NCBI RefSeq assembly: GCF_051020975.1
Contig: NC_135043.1
Coordinates: forward strand, 7,626,001 to 7,690,000
From: Osmia lignaria lignaria
Taxonomy: Eukaryota; Arthropoda; Insecta; Hymenoptera; Megachilidae
Length of the DNA stretch: 64,000 nt
Reading direction: 5' to 3'
Position 1 is the stretch's first letter; each line of letters starts with the position of its first letter. The notes beneath the pieces were generated by a model. That model was not told the origin of the DNA. It was given only the letters and a program-made list of their open reading frames with translations, and made no database searches. Positions 1 to 12,526 of this stretch are shown here, in pieces. Made by a program: the position numbers and the translations under genes.

Positions 1-59
1 AAAAAAATTAAATCTAAAAAGAAATTCGTAGCTACCCCATGAACCCCTCGTAACTACGC

Positions 60-270
60 GTCCCACAATGCCCACAATCGAGTCTATAATCACGTGATAC
101 GGTCACATGACCGCCGGTTTCCAGCTTGTTAGCAACGAACGCGTGGTAAACAAACATGGCTGTTAATGTCAAAATTTGTCAGAATTCTTTTTGAATTATC
201 CCTTAATAATGTGCACAGATGATCGTTTCGTGATAATTGTACTACCGTTCTATAATGCTACAAAATAAGG
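60..270 (+). promoter_or_regulatory. Possible promoter and non-coding first exon at the left edge
   Basis: This is a GC-richer island in AT-rich DNA. It holds a palindromic E-box, CACGTG, at 91-96 and a second near-palindrome, GTCACATGAC, at 102-111, one base from the CLEAR/Mitf-type consensus. A well-placed ATG near 155 opens only a 12-codon frame. A good 5' splice site (AAATAAG|GTAAGG) lies near 269-270, which would suit a short non-coding first exon. No coding exon joining to it was found on the plus strand before 3098. It may instead serve a gene lying to the left of the window. Assignment as a promoter is inference. Confidence 0.3.
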
Positions 271-3097
271 TAAGGATTTTACACGTTTCGATTACAATAA
301 TTGGTATAAACGTGTTTTCGAAGCAATGCTCAGCACATGTAATTGTTTATACACAATAATAAGAGACATTTTAAATTCGATAACACAAATTATAACAAAG
401 TAATTTTAATTTTATAAATTTATGTTTGCCATAGTTAGCTATTGACGTTATACATGTGAAAATAAAACATATGTACCTATTTTCTTTTTTTTTTTTTCAC
501 CTTAAATGATTGATAGTTATATTTTAAGAATAGATTGTATCATAATTTCTTTTATATAACGTTTTATAAAACATTATTACATATACGATGAAATCTGTGT
601 TCTAAATTGAACACGATATTCAAGTTGACAGTCAAAGTATAAAGTGTCATATCACTTTATTTAATCAATCATAACATTTAATAATACATAATTTAACTGA
701 TAAATGTATTCTGTGTTTAAGTTTTTACATAAGGACATGCGTTTTATTTTACGATACACTCGATTGTAGGTAATACCTAATTTTATTATCATAGGCAACT
801 ATTTTCTGTAAAGTTTGATAAGATTCGAAACTTCAACACTTGATTTGTAATTTACATACGTAACACAAATTACAATGCTCAAATAATATGTATCATTGTA
901 TTTACATATAAAATCTCATTATTGCAATACTAATATTATTAACTTTTTGCATTGTATCCCTGCATATTTGTTTCAACCTTTTTTTCTTCTTTTTTCATAA
1001 CTGATAAAATGATTTTATAATCTTATATTTAAATTGTTATGTACGTATTTTTTGTTTTTCTAAAGATTTCTTCCAAAAGTTATCAAATTGTATGATTAAA
1101 CAGAATATTTTGAATTACGATGTAACTTACAAAATACGAATAATATTACAAACACGTTTCGAATCCTAAAGTCTGAAAAGTCAAATGGTAGTGTGCTTCA
1201 TCGCATTCATTCATTCAAATAACATATGTACATAATACCCCCTCAACATAAAGTGAACAGATTAAGGCTCCAGCAGGCTATAGGCTACATTCTACAATGT
1301 ACAATGCATTATGTACTTTGTTAGTTTCCGTTTTCGCATACATGTCTGGTTGTGTAATGTGTGGTAAGCGATAGCACCAAAAGATTTTTCAACATTGTTA
1401 CTTGATACAAATGATTCGTATAACTACAATATGATTAACACAGAAATTAAGTTGCAATGATTAACATTTATTTTATTTTATTATTATTAAACTTTGCAAC
1501 GTATCTGCCATAATAGACATACTTATCGTAAAACAATACATCTTAACAAAAATGTATAAATTTATACTTTATGAAATATAAAGTTGGACAAAAATAGTAG
1601 GCCTTGCCCACCAATATTTGATAAGAATTAAGTTTTTCTTTGTATATTTTGTGTACTGAGTGGTATGAACACTTAATGGTATTCTTTACCAGATTGTAAA
1701 TTTCTGATAGACACATCCCTATTCAGTTTGACATTACATATTTTGACAACACCTGTGGCCCCAGCATGCTATTTTCACATAGCATGAAACCAGTATGGTA
1801 ATGTTCATTTAAAGATACACTAAGTGTGTTATTGTGCTTTTTAGATGTTACAAGACGTAAGTGTTAGAAAAAATTGTATTATTGTGCAACTAATGAATCG
1901 AAATTTTAATCATCACTGACTGAAGTATTTTTTTTTTTTTTTAACTCGATGATTTCATTAGGCTGACCGAACATGCACATGTTAGACAGCAATTTCTTTC
2001 CCGCTGTGCAACATTTCTTATGCTATACTTTATATAATGTTGACTATTAACACCACGATTTCAATACGAGATAAAACAAAGGCGTTAAACGTTTTAGTTT
2101 GAAACTTCAACTTCAAACTGTAAAAATAATAATTTGCATAAAACTTATGGAGTAGAATTATATTCATCCACGTTATCAATAAGATAATAATCCATATAAT
2201 TAATTATAATAGATAGATTCAATAAATACAGTTAATCAGAAAATTCAACTGAAACTGAATTATTGCACAAAACCATGAAAATATAAATCAAATAATTTAT
2301 ATCTGCCCAATGCTAACAGTGTGGATTATTATCTAATTGATAAAATTTGAATGAATCCATTAAATGCATTAATCAACTCCAATATTCCACTCCAGGTTTC
2401 TCATTGACGTTTGATTTTTATCTATCGATTACAAATTTGATGCGATTTTATTTTCTTTGTATATGTAATTCTAATTAAAATGCTTACAAAAAGTAAGACC
2501 AAGGATCTTCATTGCCTCAAAAGTGTAAATAATTAAATACTAGATATTTTCTAAGCAAACATAACACCCATCTATTAATTTAAAGATTAATACGTAAATC
2601 AATATTACTTTAAATACTGTAAAACAATGAACGTTTTTATCCTAATGACGAGTGTTTTTAAACAATATATAAATTTTGCTATGTATGAAATCAGCATTGT
2701 ATCAAAGCATTTACAGATAAAATTCATTAAAAGTGATAGAAGATAGTAAATACGTATTTTGAGTTGTTAGAAATCGTTAATATAGAACATATAAAATCAA
2801 GTAAAAAACAAATAATATTGTAATCAAAATGCCTGTTTGTTTTTTTTTTCTTTTTTGTAAGCAGTTGATAGCTACAAAGATATTCCTCTTTATTGCTTTT
2901 GTTTCTGTAACGAGATACATTATGGGGTCCAGAGGAACCTTGAGTGGCATGCATGAGTTTCAGTCAAACACGTTTAACCAAACATTACATAGCATTGTTA
3001 CATTTGCTCCCATGCACATCACACCTCCAGACTTCACCCATGCAGCAAAATGCGCTTTTTAATTATTTCTCTTAATATTATATAAAAAAATCTATTT
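271..3097 (-). other. AT-rich tract: probable long 3' UTR of the capping-protein gene plus spacer
   Basis: No convincing coding exon was found on either strand; the short open frames here are low-complexity. On the minus strand, many TTTATT words (AATAAA in that orientation) could act as poly(A) signals for the gene ending at 3098. A Pumilio-type TGTAAATA lies on the minus strand at 899-906, and a two-strand TGTACATA lies near 1230. The true 3' end of the transcript cannot be placed from sequence alone. Confidence 0.4.
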
Positions 3098-4632
3098 CTA
3101 TTGACTTTTAAGCTCTTTGCCAATACTGTACGATACAATTTTGTTCCAGTCAATTTTTGTTCGCATAACAGGTAGTTGCCTTCGTAAGGCTTTAAAGGTT
3201 GTGTCCGACATTGTTTGATAATTTTCTGATATAGCAGTTTGATAGTCATTTTCTGATTCTTCAACAAGTCGTATTAACTCCTTTGCTGTTTGCTTTTCAT
3301 TTGAAATTGGTAAGCTTTCTTTTACTTCTTTGCTACTGACCAGCTGTACATTCCCATCTTCATAGTAATGAACTTGTACTTTAAGACTACCTCTTAATTC
3401 CGCATTTCCGGAACTTGGACTAAAACTTACAGTCCATACAGAACGCCAACGGCCATTCCAAAAATTTTTAGGTTGAAATTGATGATCTTCTATGCAAATT
3501 GTTAATGTTATGTTACCTATATAAATGAAAATTTTTTATTCCAAATTCTCATTTGAAGCATGAGGTGTAATAACACCTACAAAAAAATAACTTTACCTCC
3601 TTGACTCTTCCCAAAAACTGAACATGCACCGTGTCTATAATGACTTTGAGTATAAGTTGTTATTTCATCTTGAAGAGCTGATCTCCAAGGTTCTGCTACA
3701 GGGTCTGGTTCATAGGGTTCATAGTCCTGAGCTTCCTTTCTAAGATGATCATATTTAAAACTTTGCTTACTACGAGCATCGTAAAACCTTTGTCCACCTA
3801 AATCATTATGTTCCGTTATAAGGGCAGGATACTCGCTTCCTTCGATCTAAAGTCAAGGATACAATAAATTAATAAATGTATTGTTAGTTTAGAAATTGTT
3901 TGCAATTTATTTTGGACCAATTGTATCACAAAATACGCTTATAATATATGGGTGTCTATTTAACCTCAGCTATACTTAAGTGAACTAATTGTAAATGAAA
4001 AAATTAATTTACAGTTAGAAAATACAATCACATAACTGAACTAGGAAAAGGAGAAATTAAAAATCAATCCATATTTTCTGTTAAAACTAGCACGAAACAG
4101 AACTAAAATTAACCCTACAGCATCGTACGGAATTCGATTGAAATTTTACAAAGATTTTCACGTGGATGGTTCTATATACTAATTCGAGGATACTTTAAGT
4201 AAACAATCACACGAATCAGGTGAATATTATCGCGTTCCAATTTCACTATAAAGTCAACGTCACCTGTCGAAATTCCGGGCGCGTGTTGCCCGATTAGGAA
4301 GCATACTAGACGTTGAAATTCGATCCCACACCTTTCGGAAATAATGTGATCCTCTATCATCAGAAATACTAAACGATACCGCGGATACTATCATAAAAAA
4401 TCGTAGAAGATCGTCAGAGAGGTCGATGATGTACCTTAACAGGCGTGAGCTGATCCTTGTTGTATTGAGCAAATGCCCCGGACGCACCCTCCTTCAACAG
4501 GTTGTCGTTGTTCAACAAGACTCTCACATCATTAAAAACCTCGTTGAATTCGCCTGGTGGCGAATGTAGTATAAAGTCCGAAACTATTCGTACTTTTTCT
4601 TGATCAGGAATCACATCTCCGTCCGCCGCCAT
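3098..4632 (-). CDS. cpa: F-actin-capping protein subunit alpha (CapZ alpha)
   Basis: This encodes the alpha subunit of the capping-protein heterodimer, which binds actin filament barbed ends and blocks subunit exchange, including at muscle Z-discs. There are three coding exons on the minus strand: 4632-4435, 3846-3597 and 3516-3098. Together they total 867 nt, or 288 residues, close to the usual 286. The start MAADGDVIPDQEKVRIVSDF matches the conserved family N-terminus. The first junction gives TPVK|IEG and the second FGKSQG|GNITLTICIEDHQF, both typical of the family. The C-terminal region has NFWNGRWRSVW and ends in LPVMRTKIDWNKI followed by the actin-binding tentacle. Introns are about 590 and 80 nt with GT-AG ends. 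The start is the only ATG that gives the conserved N-terminus. The gene lies head-to-head with the fantom-like gene about 1 kb away. Confidence 0.96.
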
Positions 4633-5631
4633 CTTACCTTTCCACTGGCACGCACACTCCGCGATGTCAAACCAAGGTTAGTGCAGTGCAGGTTGTACCG
4701 GCGTATCGAAGCACTGCCCCATATACCCGGTGACGCATCACAAAGGGGAGATGTACTTGTAATCAACTCTATGGAATACACGCTTTTCCACTTTTCCTCG
4801 TATTCCAGAGGAGAATCTTTATTTTATGACTCTACGTACGATGCATCTATTCTTTAAATAATTGCTCGAATAATCTTCTTACGAATTGTATGAGTATTTG
4901 AACTATACTCAGTTATTTCTTCAATAAAATCTAAGAAAAATAATATTTTTATATACTATTTAAGAATAATTTGTATTGAGATCTTGAAATTGCATATACA
5001 TATACATATGTTCATACCATGTTTACTATAAATAATGTTAGTTCATAGTATTATTCTTTGGTACTGATTGCTTTATTAAAAACAAATTTTATAAATGAGT
5101 AGAAAAACAGAAATATGTTTTCAGTTGAATCTCTATCAGTTAGCTCAGAGATAACCACTATTCGATACCTCCTGACAAACATAAACCTCGAATATTGTTG
5201 GACTGTTGAACGCATTCACAATCAGACATGGTTTTAGTGTACACTGATAATATGTTTTATCAAGGTATTTTTAACCGTTCATGTAAAGTTTAAACTAAAT
5301 TGAAGAATGGTGTTCTGATTGAACGATCGTCGCTGGATGTCTGGATTTACCCGCCAAGATTTGAATAGCACTCGAAACGAGAACAGAAAATGATTTGAGT
5401 TTGAGATAGAGCGTATCGCGCATTCGCGCCTGAACTCCATGAATCTCTATATAAGGAAGTTTAACTATTTTTTAACTTAGAAATCTTAATATTCAGATAT
5501 TTCTAAACATTTCAATTGTATATTACGGTTATGGTATTATTAGAAAATTAGATGTTAATGAATTGATCTAAAATTAACCATTTAATTTGATCTGTCCGTG
5601 ATGTTCAGGTATTGTAGCGGAATTTTGAAAA
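4633..5631. promoter_or_regulatory. Divergent intergenic region between capping protein and the fantom-like gene
   Basis: This 1-kb spacer separates two divergently transcribed genes, so it should contain both promoters. The first 100 bases next to the capping-protein ATG are GC-richer and are probably its 5' UTR and core promoter. The middle is AT-rich with a short (CATATA)-like run near 4990-5010. I looked for an RFX X-box, expected for a ciliary gene, and saw no clear match. An open frame at 4600-4857 antisense to the first capping-protein exon looks non-functional. Confidence 0.5.
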
Positions 5632-8600
5632 ATGGCGGACGATCCAAACCGAGACGTTTTACCTGTAAGAGAGCATTCCTATGTGGATACTTCTCGTACC
5701 AGTATAGGTCTGTATAAAAAATAATAGTTTTTATGAATTAAAAAATTTTTACGTTCATTTGTAATTTTTACATATAATAAATTAAAGATTCCAGGGACCG
5801 GCATCTGGTGTATAAGCTCGATCGTTATGAACTGGAGGACAAATATTTACGGCTACTCGAAGAAGTAAGAAGTTTGAAGAAACTGTCAAATTGTCAGGAG
5901 GATAAGATCAAACGATTGTCGACGAAGCTAATGAGAGTAACTGCCAGTCCAAGGATATCTAACGTTGCTTTGGATGTTTATGATGATAAGAATAGAATAA
6001 TCACCCTTGAACTCGAGAACACCAAGGTGAAACTGACATCTTCTTTTTATTAAAAGTAACTTTAATGTTCAAACGAGTAATGTAGTTGAGAAGATAATTG
6101 ATAAAAAAAGTTTGCTTCCTTTCATTCTCAGTAAGACAAAATATTTCTCATGTACATATGGTATTATATCATTCAAGTCTTTGATGCTTCATTTAATGTT
6201 TAGTAATCATAAAAGGTAAATATGAAATCATCTACTACTAATCAAATAAGTGTTGAAATCGATTTTCCAGCTAAAAGATAAAATCTCAGTGTTGAGAAAT
6301 CAATTGCTGAATCACAAGATTATTGGTAGATCATCATCAAGGAGTCATAATTCCCAAGCGAGGCAGTCGTCCGGGCGCATGTGAGTGCAAATCGTCGTCG
6401 CATTATCGTATTACAAGCGATCCGAGGCGATCTATGATTCACGCTATGCGCATCGCGATAGATCACCGAGTCGAGATTCTTGTTTTAGAACGTGTCGAAG
6501 CGAAAGCAGCCACTACAAGATACCGTCTTGTCACTACATCACCGAGACCGGAGATGACGACGACGATGAGCAAAATAATCTCGAGAAAGACGAGGTAATT
6601 TCATTGATGGCGTTTCTTATGTTTCAGTCGTATTATTCGATGCGTCAGTTCGTAAGGATTTTTATTTTATCATTTGAACAGATATTCGATGCAGAAAAGA
6701 AGGAGATGGCCAGCCGGATAGCTGAATTGGAGAAAGAATTGTCATCTTATACAGTCAGCAATCAAAGGGCAAAGGTTGCTGAGAACATCGAGTACATAAA
6801 AGTCTGGCGACAAATGAAGCTGCTGAACGATAAACTAATAGCCGCCGAGGCGGCGAACAAGTCGTTGAACACGCAAATAGCCGATCTGAAGTGGAAGTTC
6901 GAGGAGGCGACGAAGTACTCTCAACCTCTCTCACGATTTTCTCTTATGCACCAATGTAACTACGCACCACTCAATGAACTCTGTGAACTGTGTTCAGTTG
7001 TTGTATTAAAAATTTATTGTTTCCCCATCCTTTATATGTTTCACTCTGTTAAAGTTAATATGTATTTACAAAATTGTTCCCGTTATACTCTGCTAATAAA
7101 TGTACTCTCTTATGAACCTGCAATTAGGACGAACGACGAGCTTGCTACATCACTCGCGGTAGAAAGAAGACGGTTGACAGAGATGGACGTGCAATTGTTG
7201 AAGACGAAGGAGTCATCGTTTTCGTTGCGGGAAAAAGACGAGCAAATAAACGATCTGATGAGCGAAATAAAGATACTGCAACAGCATAATAGCGAACTCG
7301 TTGACCTTACCTCTAACCGTGGAGAGGTCGACCAGGAAAACATAGAACTGAAGAAGAAAGTCTCGAAGCAGCTTCGGGATGAAGAATCGTTAAAAAACAC
7401 TTTCAATAGCGAACAAACCAACATCATAGCTCTTCAAGCTGCAAATGAACAGTTACTTGGGAAACTTCAAGAGCTTCAGAAGAACATAGATACTTTAACG
7501 GTACAGTTTATGGTCAGTGTTTAATTTTTTTTCTATACTGTTACAAGTATCATTCTTAAATTCTTATCCATTAAATTCTTATTAATCCTATATAATTCAG
7601 TAACATTTTCCTATCTGACATTTGCCGTCGCTAAATAATCGTATTATCTTGCAGTCTTTCCAGACTCAGACCGAGAAACAGCAAGCGTCGAAGTCAACGC
7701 AGATATCAAGAAAGCAAACCGATATGAAGAGCCCGCAAACGCCTTATAAAGTAGAGCCGTACAAGAACGCTTCGAGCCAAATGGAGAAATGCAGAAAATG
7801 CTTCGAAACTTTTGAAAAAATATTGCTATTGGAAGAATGTATTTGTGAACCTCGAGGGAACGTCAGTCCGATGGATAAATCTGTTCAAACAGAATTTGTA
7901 ACTCGTTCGGGTATCGTGAATACGAAGGATCAAGAGACGGTCATGACACCTCTTAAAGAGAAACGAACAGAAGAAGAGCCCGTGAAGGAACTTGTGAAGA
8001 AGAATGCCGAACAAATGTCGACGGGGAATCCTCTGACGCCGGAGAAGATGTTGAAGCTTTTAGAGCAAGCTCAAATTAATACTTCTTCGGATCCAATGAA
8101 ATTCGTACCGAAAAATATGACCAACAGGGTCGCCTACAATTTAATGGAGTTAAACCAGAGACACAGGCAAGTTGTCTCTCTTGAAAAACTGCTGTTCGGT
8201 GATTCTGGCTGCTGACACATACTGATTAGTTACTTTTATTGAAAGTTTAGAAACTTGTTTGATTTATTGAATGTGGGAACTTAATGTTGTTCTTCCAGAC
8301 AAACATTATCTCTGAAGCTTCCAGATTCATAAGAGACACGCGAAATTTAATTGATAGAATATGATTGTAGTTTGATAAGATATTGGATAATGTTTAGAGA
8401 ACATAAGGTACATTGTAAAATGCTGCCTGTTCTAATCTTGTAATTTATGATATAAGTTGGTTATTTTTGATTGAATAGTTTTTTTAATAGTTATATTGTA
8501 TTTTAGTGTATGAATTTTCTTGTAATATATCAATATTACAATAATAACAGTAATTGAAAATTTAGCCCTTTACAGATAATTCCTATTCTTCATTGCCGTT

Positions 8601-11600
8601 ACTCTTTTCCTAAATTTTCAAATACTGAAATATTACTTCTACAAATTATCGTCAGACTGTATTACAGCGATACAGAAATGCTTGTTCAAGCGAACCAAGC
8701 AAGTCAAGTTCTTCAACCCAGATACCATCAGCAGAAAAGCAATATCGGCACAAATCCGCAAAACACTTATCAATCCTTGGAGAACCAATTTACGGATCCC
8801 AATAAAATATTGTTTATTTTATTCAATATCCTTCAAGGATATTCCCAGACACATGCGGGAAGCAACGAAGCTACCTTGTATCGTCGAATTTCAACACCTG
8901 ATTACCAATTTGCAAAAGACATCAATAACAACGCCGCAAAGAAAAGTCCTAGTACAAAATGCACAAGTACTTCTTTAGAATTTGTTGCTGCGAACAAGAG
9001 TGACACATCCAATGCTCTACGAGGTGGTTGCAGTAATAGAAGGTCCTGTTTAAATCCTTACACCAAACTACGACCGGAGAAGCTGAGAAGAAAAATAGTT
9101 TGGGACCCGAAGAAATGCAATCAAGTCACTAAATCAGATGAGACCAACAACTGTACTTGCAACAACTTTATCAAATGCAACATTAATTCCAATTGTAATC
9201 AACAGTGTTGCAACAACGGTTCTTCGAAATCAATCGCCCAAGACCCCACCAACGGTGCGAGCAAATCTCTTAAAACCACCATGGACAATTCAAACGTGGA
9301 TCAATCTCCGCGTGGTCTGAACGTGACGTTCCAATCACGGTAACGAGGTTCCACGATGACGATCAAGTGACGTTTCCCAAAACTCATGTCGCTCCTTTTT
9401 AAGTATTTTACAGGATGGCGATGGAACAAAGCCCCGCAAAGCTTGGGAAGAACAAAAGTATTCGCAGGAGAGCAATGAAAGGTTGGACGATGATAAGTCG
9501 TTGCGGGAATACATTGTGCAGCTGAACAAATACAAGGCCGTTGTTAACCAGAGTTCATCGTTGAGCGTCCAAACTGAGTGTCCAGTAAGAGAAGAAATAT
9601 TACTGCACCTCTGTTTGAAATGCAAAATAGTTGAAACGTTTCGGTGATGCACTACCAGGACTTCAATGATGTACCTGAAACTCAGAGAACGGCATCCTTT
9701 TGTAGTCTGAATTGTCCAAACGAGTGTATCGACGCTTTGAGTTCCCTGTCCGATCCGTTCCCCTTGGTGATCCCCGAGGGACAGGGACTTCTGGAGCTTC
9801 ACATCATGTCTCTCCAACTCTCAACGTCTGTTAGTATCGGAAGGTAAAATTTTGCAGAAACGTTTCTTCACGATACTTAATTTCCACGCAGGCAAAGCAG
9901 ATTCTTTTTCGCGAGAAAGATATCAGCAACGTCCAGTTGTTCGTGAGTTGGGACATATGGAACCAAGAAACGACTTACACGCCTACCCAGAAGTGTCCCA
10001 AGCTGAACTTCAATTCATCCTTTGTCTATCGAATCTCAGATCTCTCCTCTTTCTTCAACTACGTTCTGATGGAGGTGGTGATATTCCAGGTGAACGTATA
10101 CCACGAGGACAAGGACAGTTACACGGTGGCTAGAGGGAAGCTCTGCATCAAGGATATACTCGATTATCCGCAAAACAAGCTTCATTACATCGCTCCGGTG
10201 AACAGCGTGATTTCTTGCTCGCTAGGCATGACCTTTGGCCAATTGTCCCTGTGGGTCAGGCTTAGCTGCGACGTCGAGAAGGTGTATAAATTCAAGAAGA
10301 CACGAGGAATAGTCACCGAGGATCACACCGTTTCTGTTAAAAGTCCAGTTGATTCGAAGAAACCTACCATTGAGAAGCCGGTAAGAGTTGGTATGCCAGT
10401 CGGGGATGATCTGACTGTATTGAAGGACACGGATTCAAACGCTCGTCTGATCTACGAACCGTCCAAGGAAATATTCTCTAATTATCAGAACGAAGAGGAC
10501 CTAAATGAATCGAGTAAATTATAATGCCATGGTTGGTAACGATAAGACGATAGAGTAAGTTACGTAAATGAAAATATTGTATTCAGGTGACACGACTGAT
10601 GCCCCTGACAACAATAATAATAACGCGGGGAAAACTTTTACCAAAATCCCTTTGACCGTGGTGAAGGAGAGCGAGGACGAACCCCATTTTCACTCTAGCT
10701 TTGAAAATGCAAATCAGGCCATGAAAGTTGAAAAATCAACCAAGGTGGATGACAAAGTAAAACCTGCGAAAGTAGATCAAAAAGTAGATACGTCGAAAAA
10801 GGTGTTGAACCGGGATTTCGAAGAAAGGTTTTCTATGCTGACGTTTCCGACTCTTTTACTACGAAACCTAATTGCTAGTTTAGTAATTAGAAAATATATT
10901 TTTAATCAGTGTGATGTCAGTAAAAGCCATGGGGATTGGAAGAACAGTAGCAGAAACAGATTCCGGGAGCCACAGATCAAGCGTGGAAGAGTTTAATGCC
11001 GTCATCTCGAAGGTAAATCTCTGCGATCTTTCAGATTCATTTCTCAATTCATTGTCGCAAATAGAGCCGTGGAGTTGTCCAGGAGAAACAGGGCGACACG
11101 ACTCGGGAAGGCTCCGATGAGTCGATCTCCGAATTAACGAACGTGATTTCGGAGAAAAACTGGGAGGAGTACAAGCAACGAAGTTTGCTCACATTTGTTA
11201 ATACGTTTAGTAATTATCTGTATTTCCTGTGAAACTCTCGTGTGGACACTCGTTATTTACAAAAAATTAATTGCAGAACCTGATAACGGAACCGCTGAAA
11301 CACCCAGCGTGGCCGGATTGGCCAACGACGGCATACGAGCCTCGATTTCAGTCCCTTTGTCTCCGGTAAAGCTTTCAAAATTACACGTCGAAGAATTTTC
11401 ATTTCACATTGTTTCATTTCTGAACTTTTTGTCCTGATTACAGCAACACGATACTGACACGATAGCCATCGATATCCTGAACATGATCCTTTTCCCGAAG
11501 AGTTCCGTCGTACAAAACGATGAAATTCACCTGCTTTACATCGAGTACTCTTTTCTTGGTTATTCCGGAGCTGATATGGAAACGATGTCGGTGCAAAAAC

Positions 11601-12151
11601 CGCGACCACCGGATACGAAACTCACGTATAATTTCAGGAGAAGTATAGGGACAATTTATCCGTGTATCTGAATGTTTTTAGATATTTAGTAAAATAAGAG
11701 TTATAATTATAGAGTTTCACGTGGACGAGGAGACACATTCGAAGCAGAACAACATGCTACGAGCGATGTTAGGCGACACTATCAACCCCAACATAAGATT
11801 CATCGTCGTCTCCGAGCCTCTTCCGGAGGAAACTGAAACAAAGGAGTGCGTAGAAGTGGGGTAAGACGCGAGAAAAATCTTCTTAAAGAGGAGATTGATT
11901 TTCAAAATTCATCTTAGGTTCGCTAACTTCAATTTAAAAGAATACGCATTTGGGGAGAGCGAGAAAGTCGTAACGATTCAGGTGCACAGTCCAGACGGTA
12001 GTGAACAAATTGGTCTGCTAAAGGTACCGCAGTAATTTTAATCGAAGATGCACCATAAAGATTTATTAATTTCATGAAATATTTACAGATCTTCGTGTCG
12101 GGTTTGGATACTATCCGCCAGCGTCTCAGAAGACGAGAATCTAATTTATAA
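5632..12151 (+). CDS. RPGRIP1L/fantom-like ciliary transition-zone protein
   Basis: Known relatives scaffold the ciliary transition zone. Coding exons: 5632-5707, 5788-6026, 6271-about 6380, about 6462-6594, 6682-6914, 7128-7512, 7655-8166, 8668-about 9322, 9414-9584, 9686-9829, 9892-10513, 10587-10827, 10910-11012, 11083-11182, 11277-11365, 11444-11642, 11713-11860, 11918-12023 and 12089-12151. The whole closes in frame at about 1,442 residues. The N-terminal part is coiled coil, with ELEDKYLRLLEEV and QEDKIKRLSTKLMR matching the family start. Exons 9686-10513 encode the first C2-like domain (GLLELHIMSLQL to LWVRLSCDVEKVYKF). The last four exons encode the RPGR-interacting-type C2 (IAIDILNMILFP, FIVVSEPLPEE). 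The second, canonical C2 of vertebrates is not seen. Two places are uncertain: an in-frame TGA at 6382 that must be spliced out, and the 8166-9414 stretch, where a GC donor is needed and the exit of the 8668 exon is weak. Confidence 0.85.
8299..8332 (+). other. Alternative short 3'-terminal coding end of the fantom-like gene
   Basis: A good acceptor (TTCTTCCAG at 8290-8298) follows the possible GC donor at 8167. Joining them in phase adds only QTLSLKLPDS and then stops at 8330-8332. A third option is no splicing at 8167, in which case the frame runs on to a stop at 8213-8215 with the ending LEKLLFGDSGC. Either would yield a protein with coiled coils but no C2 or RPGR-interacting domain. Which end is used cannot be decided from sequence alone. 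Confidence 0.35.
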
Positions 12152-12526
12152 TCAGTTATCGAGAAAAACGTCCTGTCTATATTTCTGTGTCCGTTGTAAA
12201 AATGTGATCTTAGTGAAATTATTAATTTAGTGAACGTCCGACGAATAATTGATTTCAATGTAAAATATAGAGATTAAAATTTGCATAGTATAAAATGTTG
12301 AGTTTATTAGAAACTACTTACATCATAATACAAAATATTCGACATTTTTTTGAATACGTAGCTTGTCATATCGAGATACGATTATCCGTGTGAATCATTG
12401 TCTACGTCTGCAAAATCAAATCAATCTTCGATTATACTTTCATCCCTTAAGTTCCAACTTTGTCTATCCAATGTCAATTTGTTTTTAAATATTCCGCATC
12501 ATACGGATTTCAGTGGTAAAACACTT

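Noticed and set aside
2829..3062. Short plus-strand open frame next to the capping-protein stop
   Set aside because: Low-complexity Phe-rich start, no similarity, and it lies in the likely 3' UTR of the minus-strand gene.
8682..8978. Alternative reading frame (98 codons) in the 8668 exon of the fantom-like gene
   Set aside because: It stops well before the exon ends, whereas the chosen frame stays open for 218 codons and can close the model; kept only as an ambiguity in the findings.
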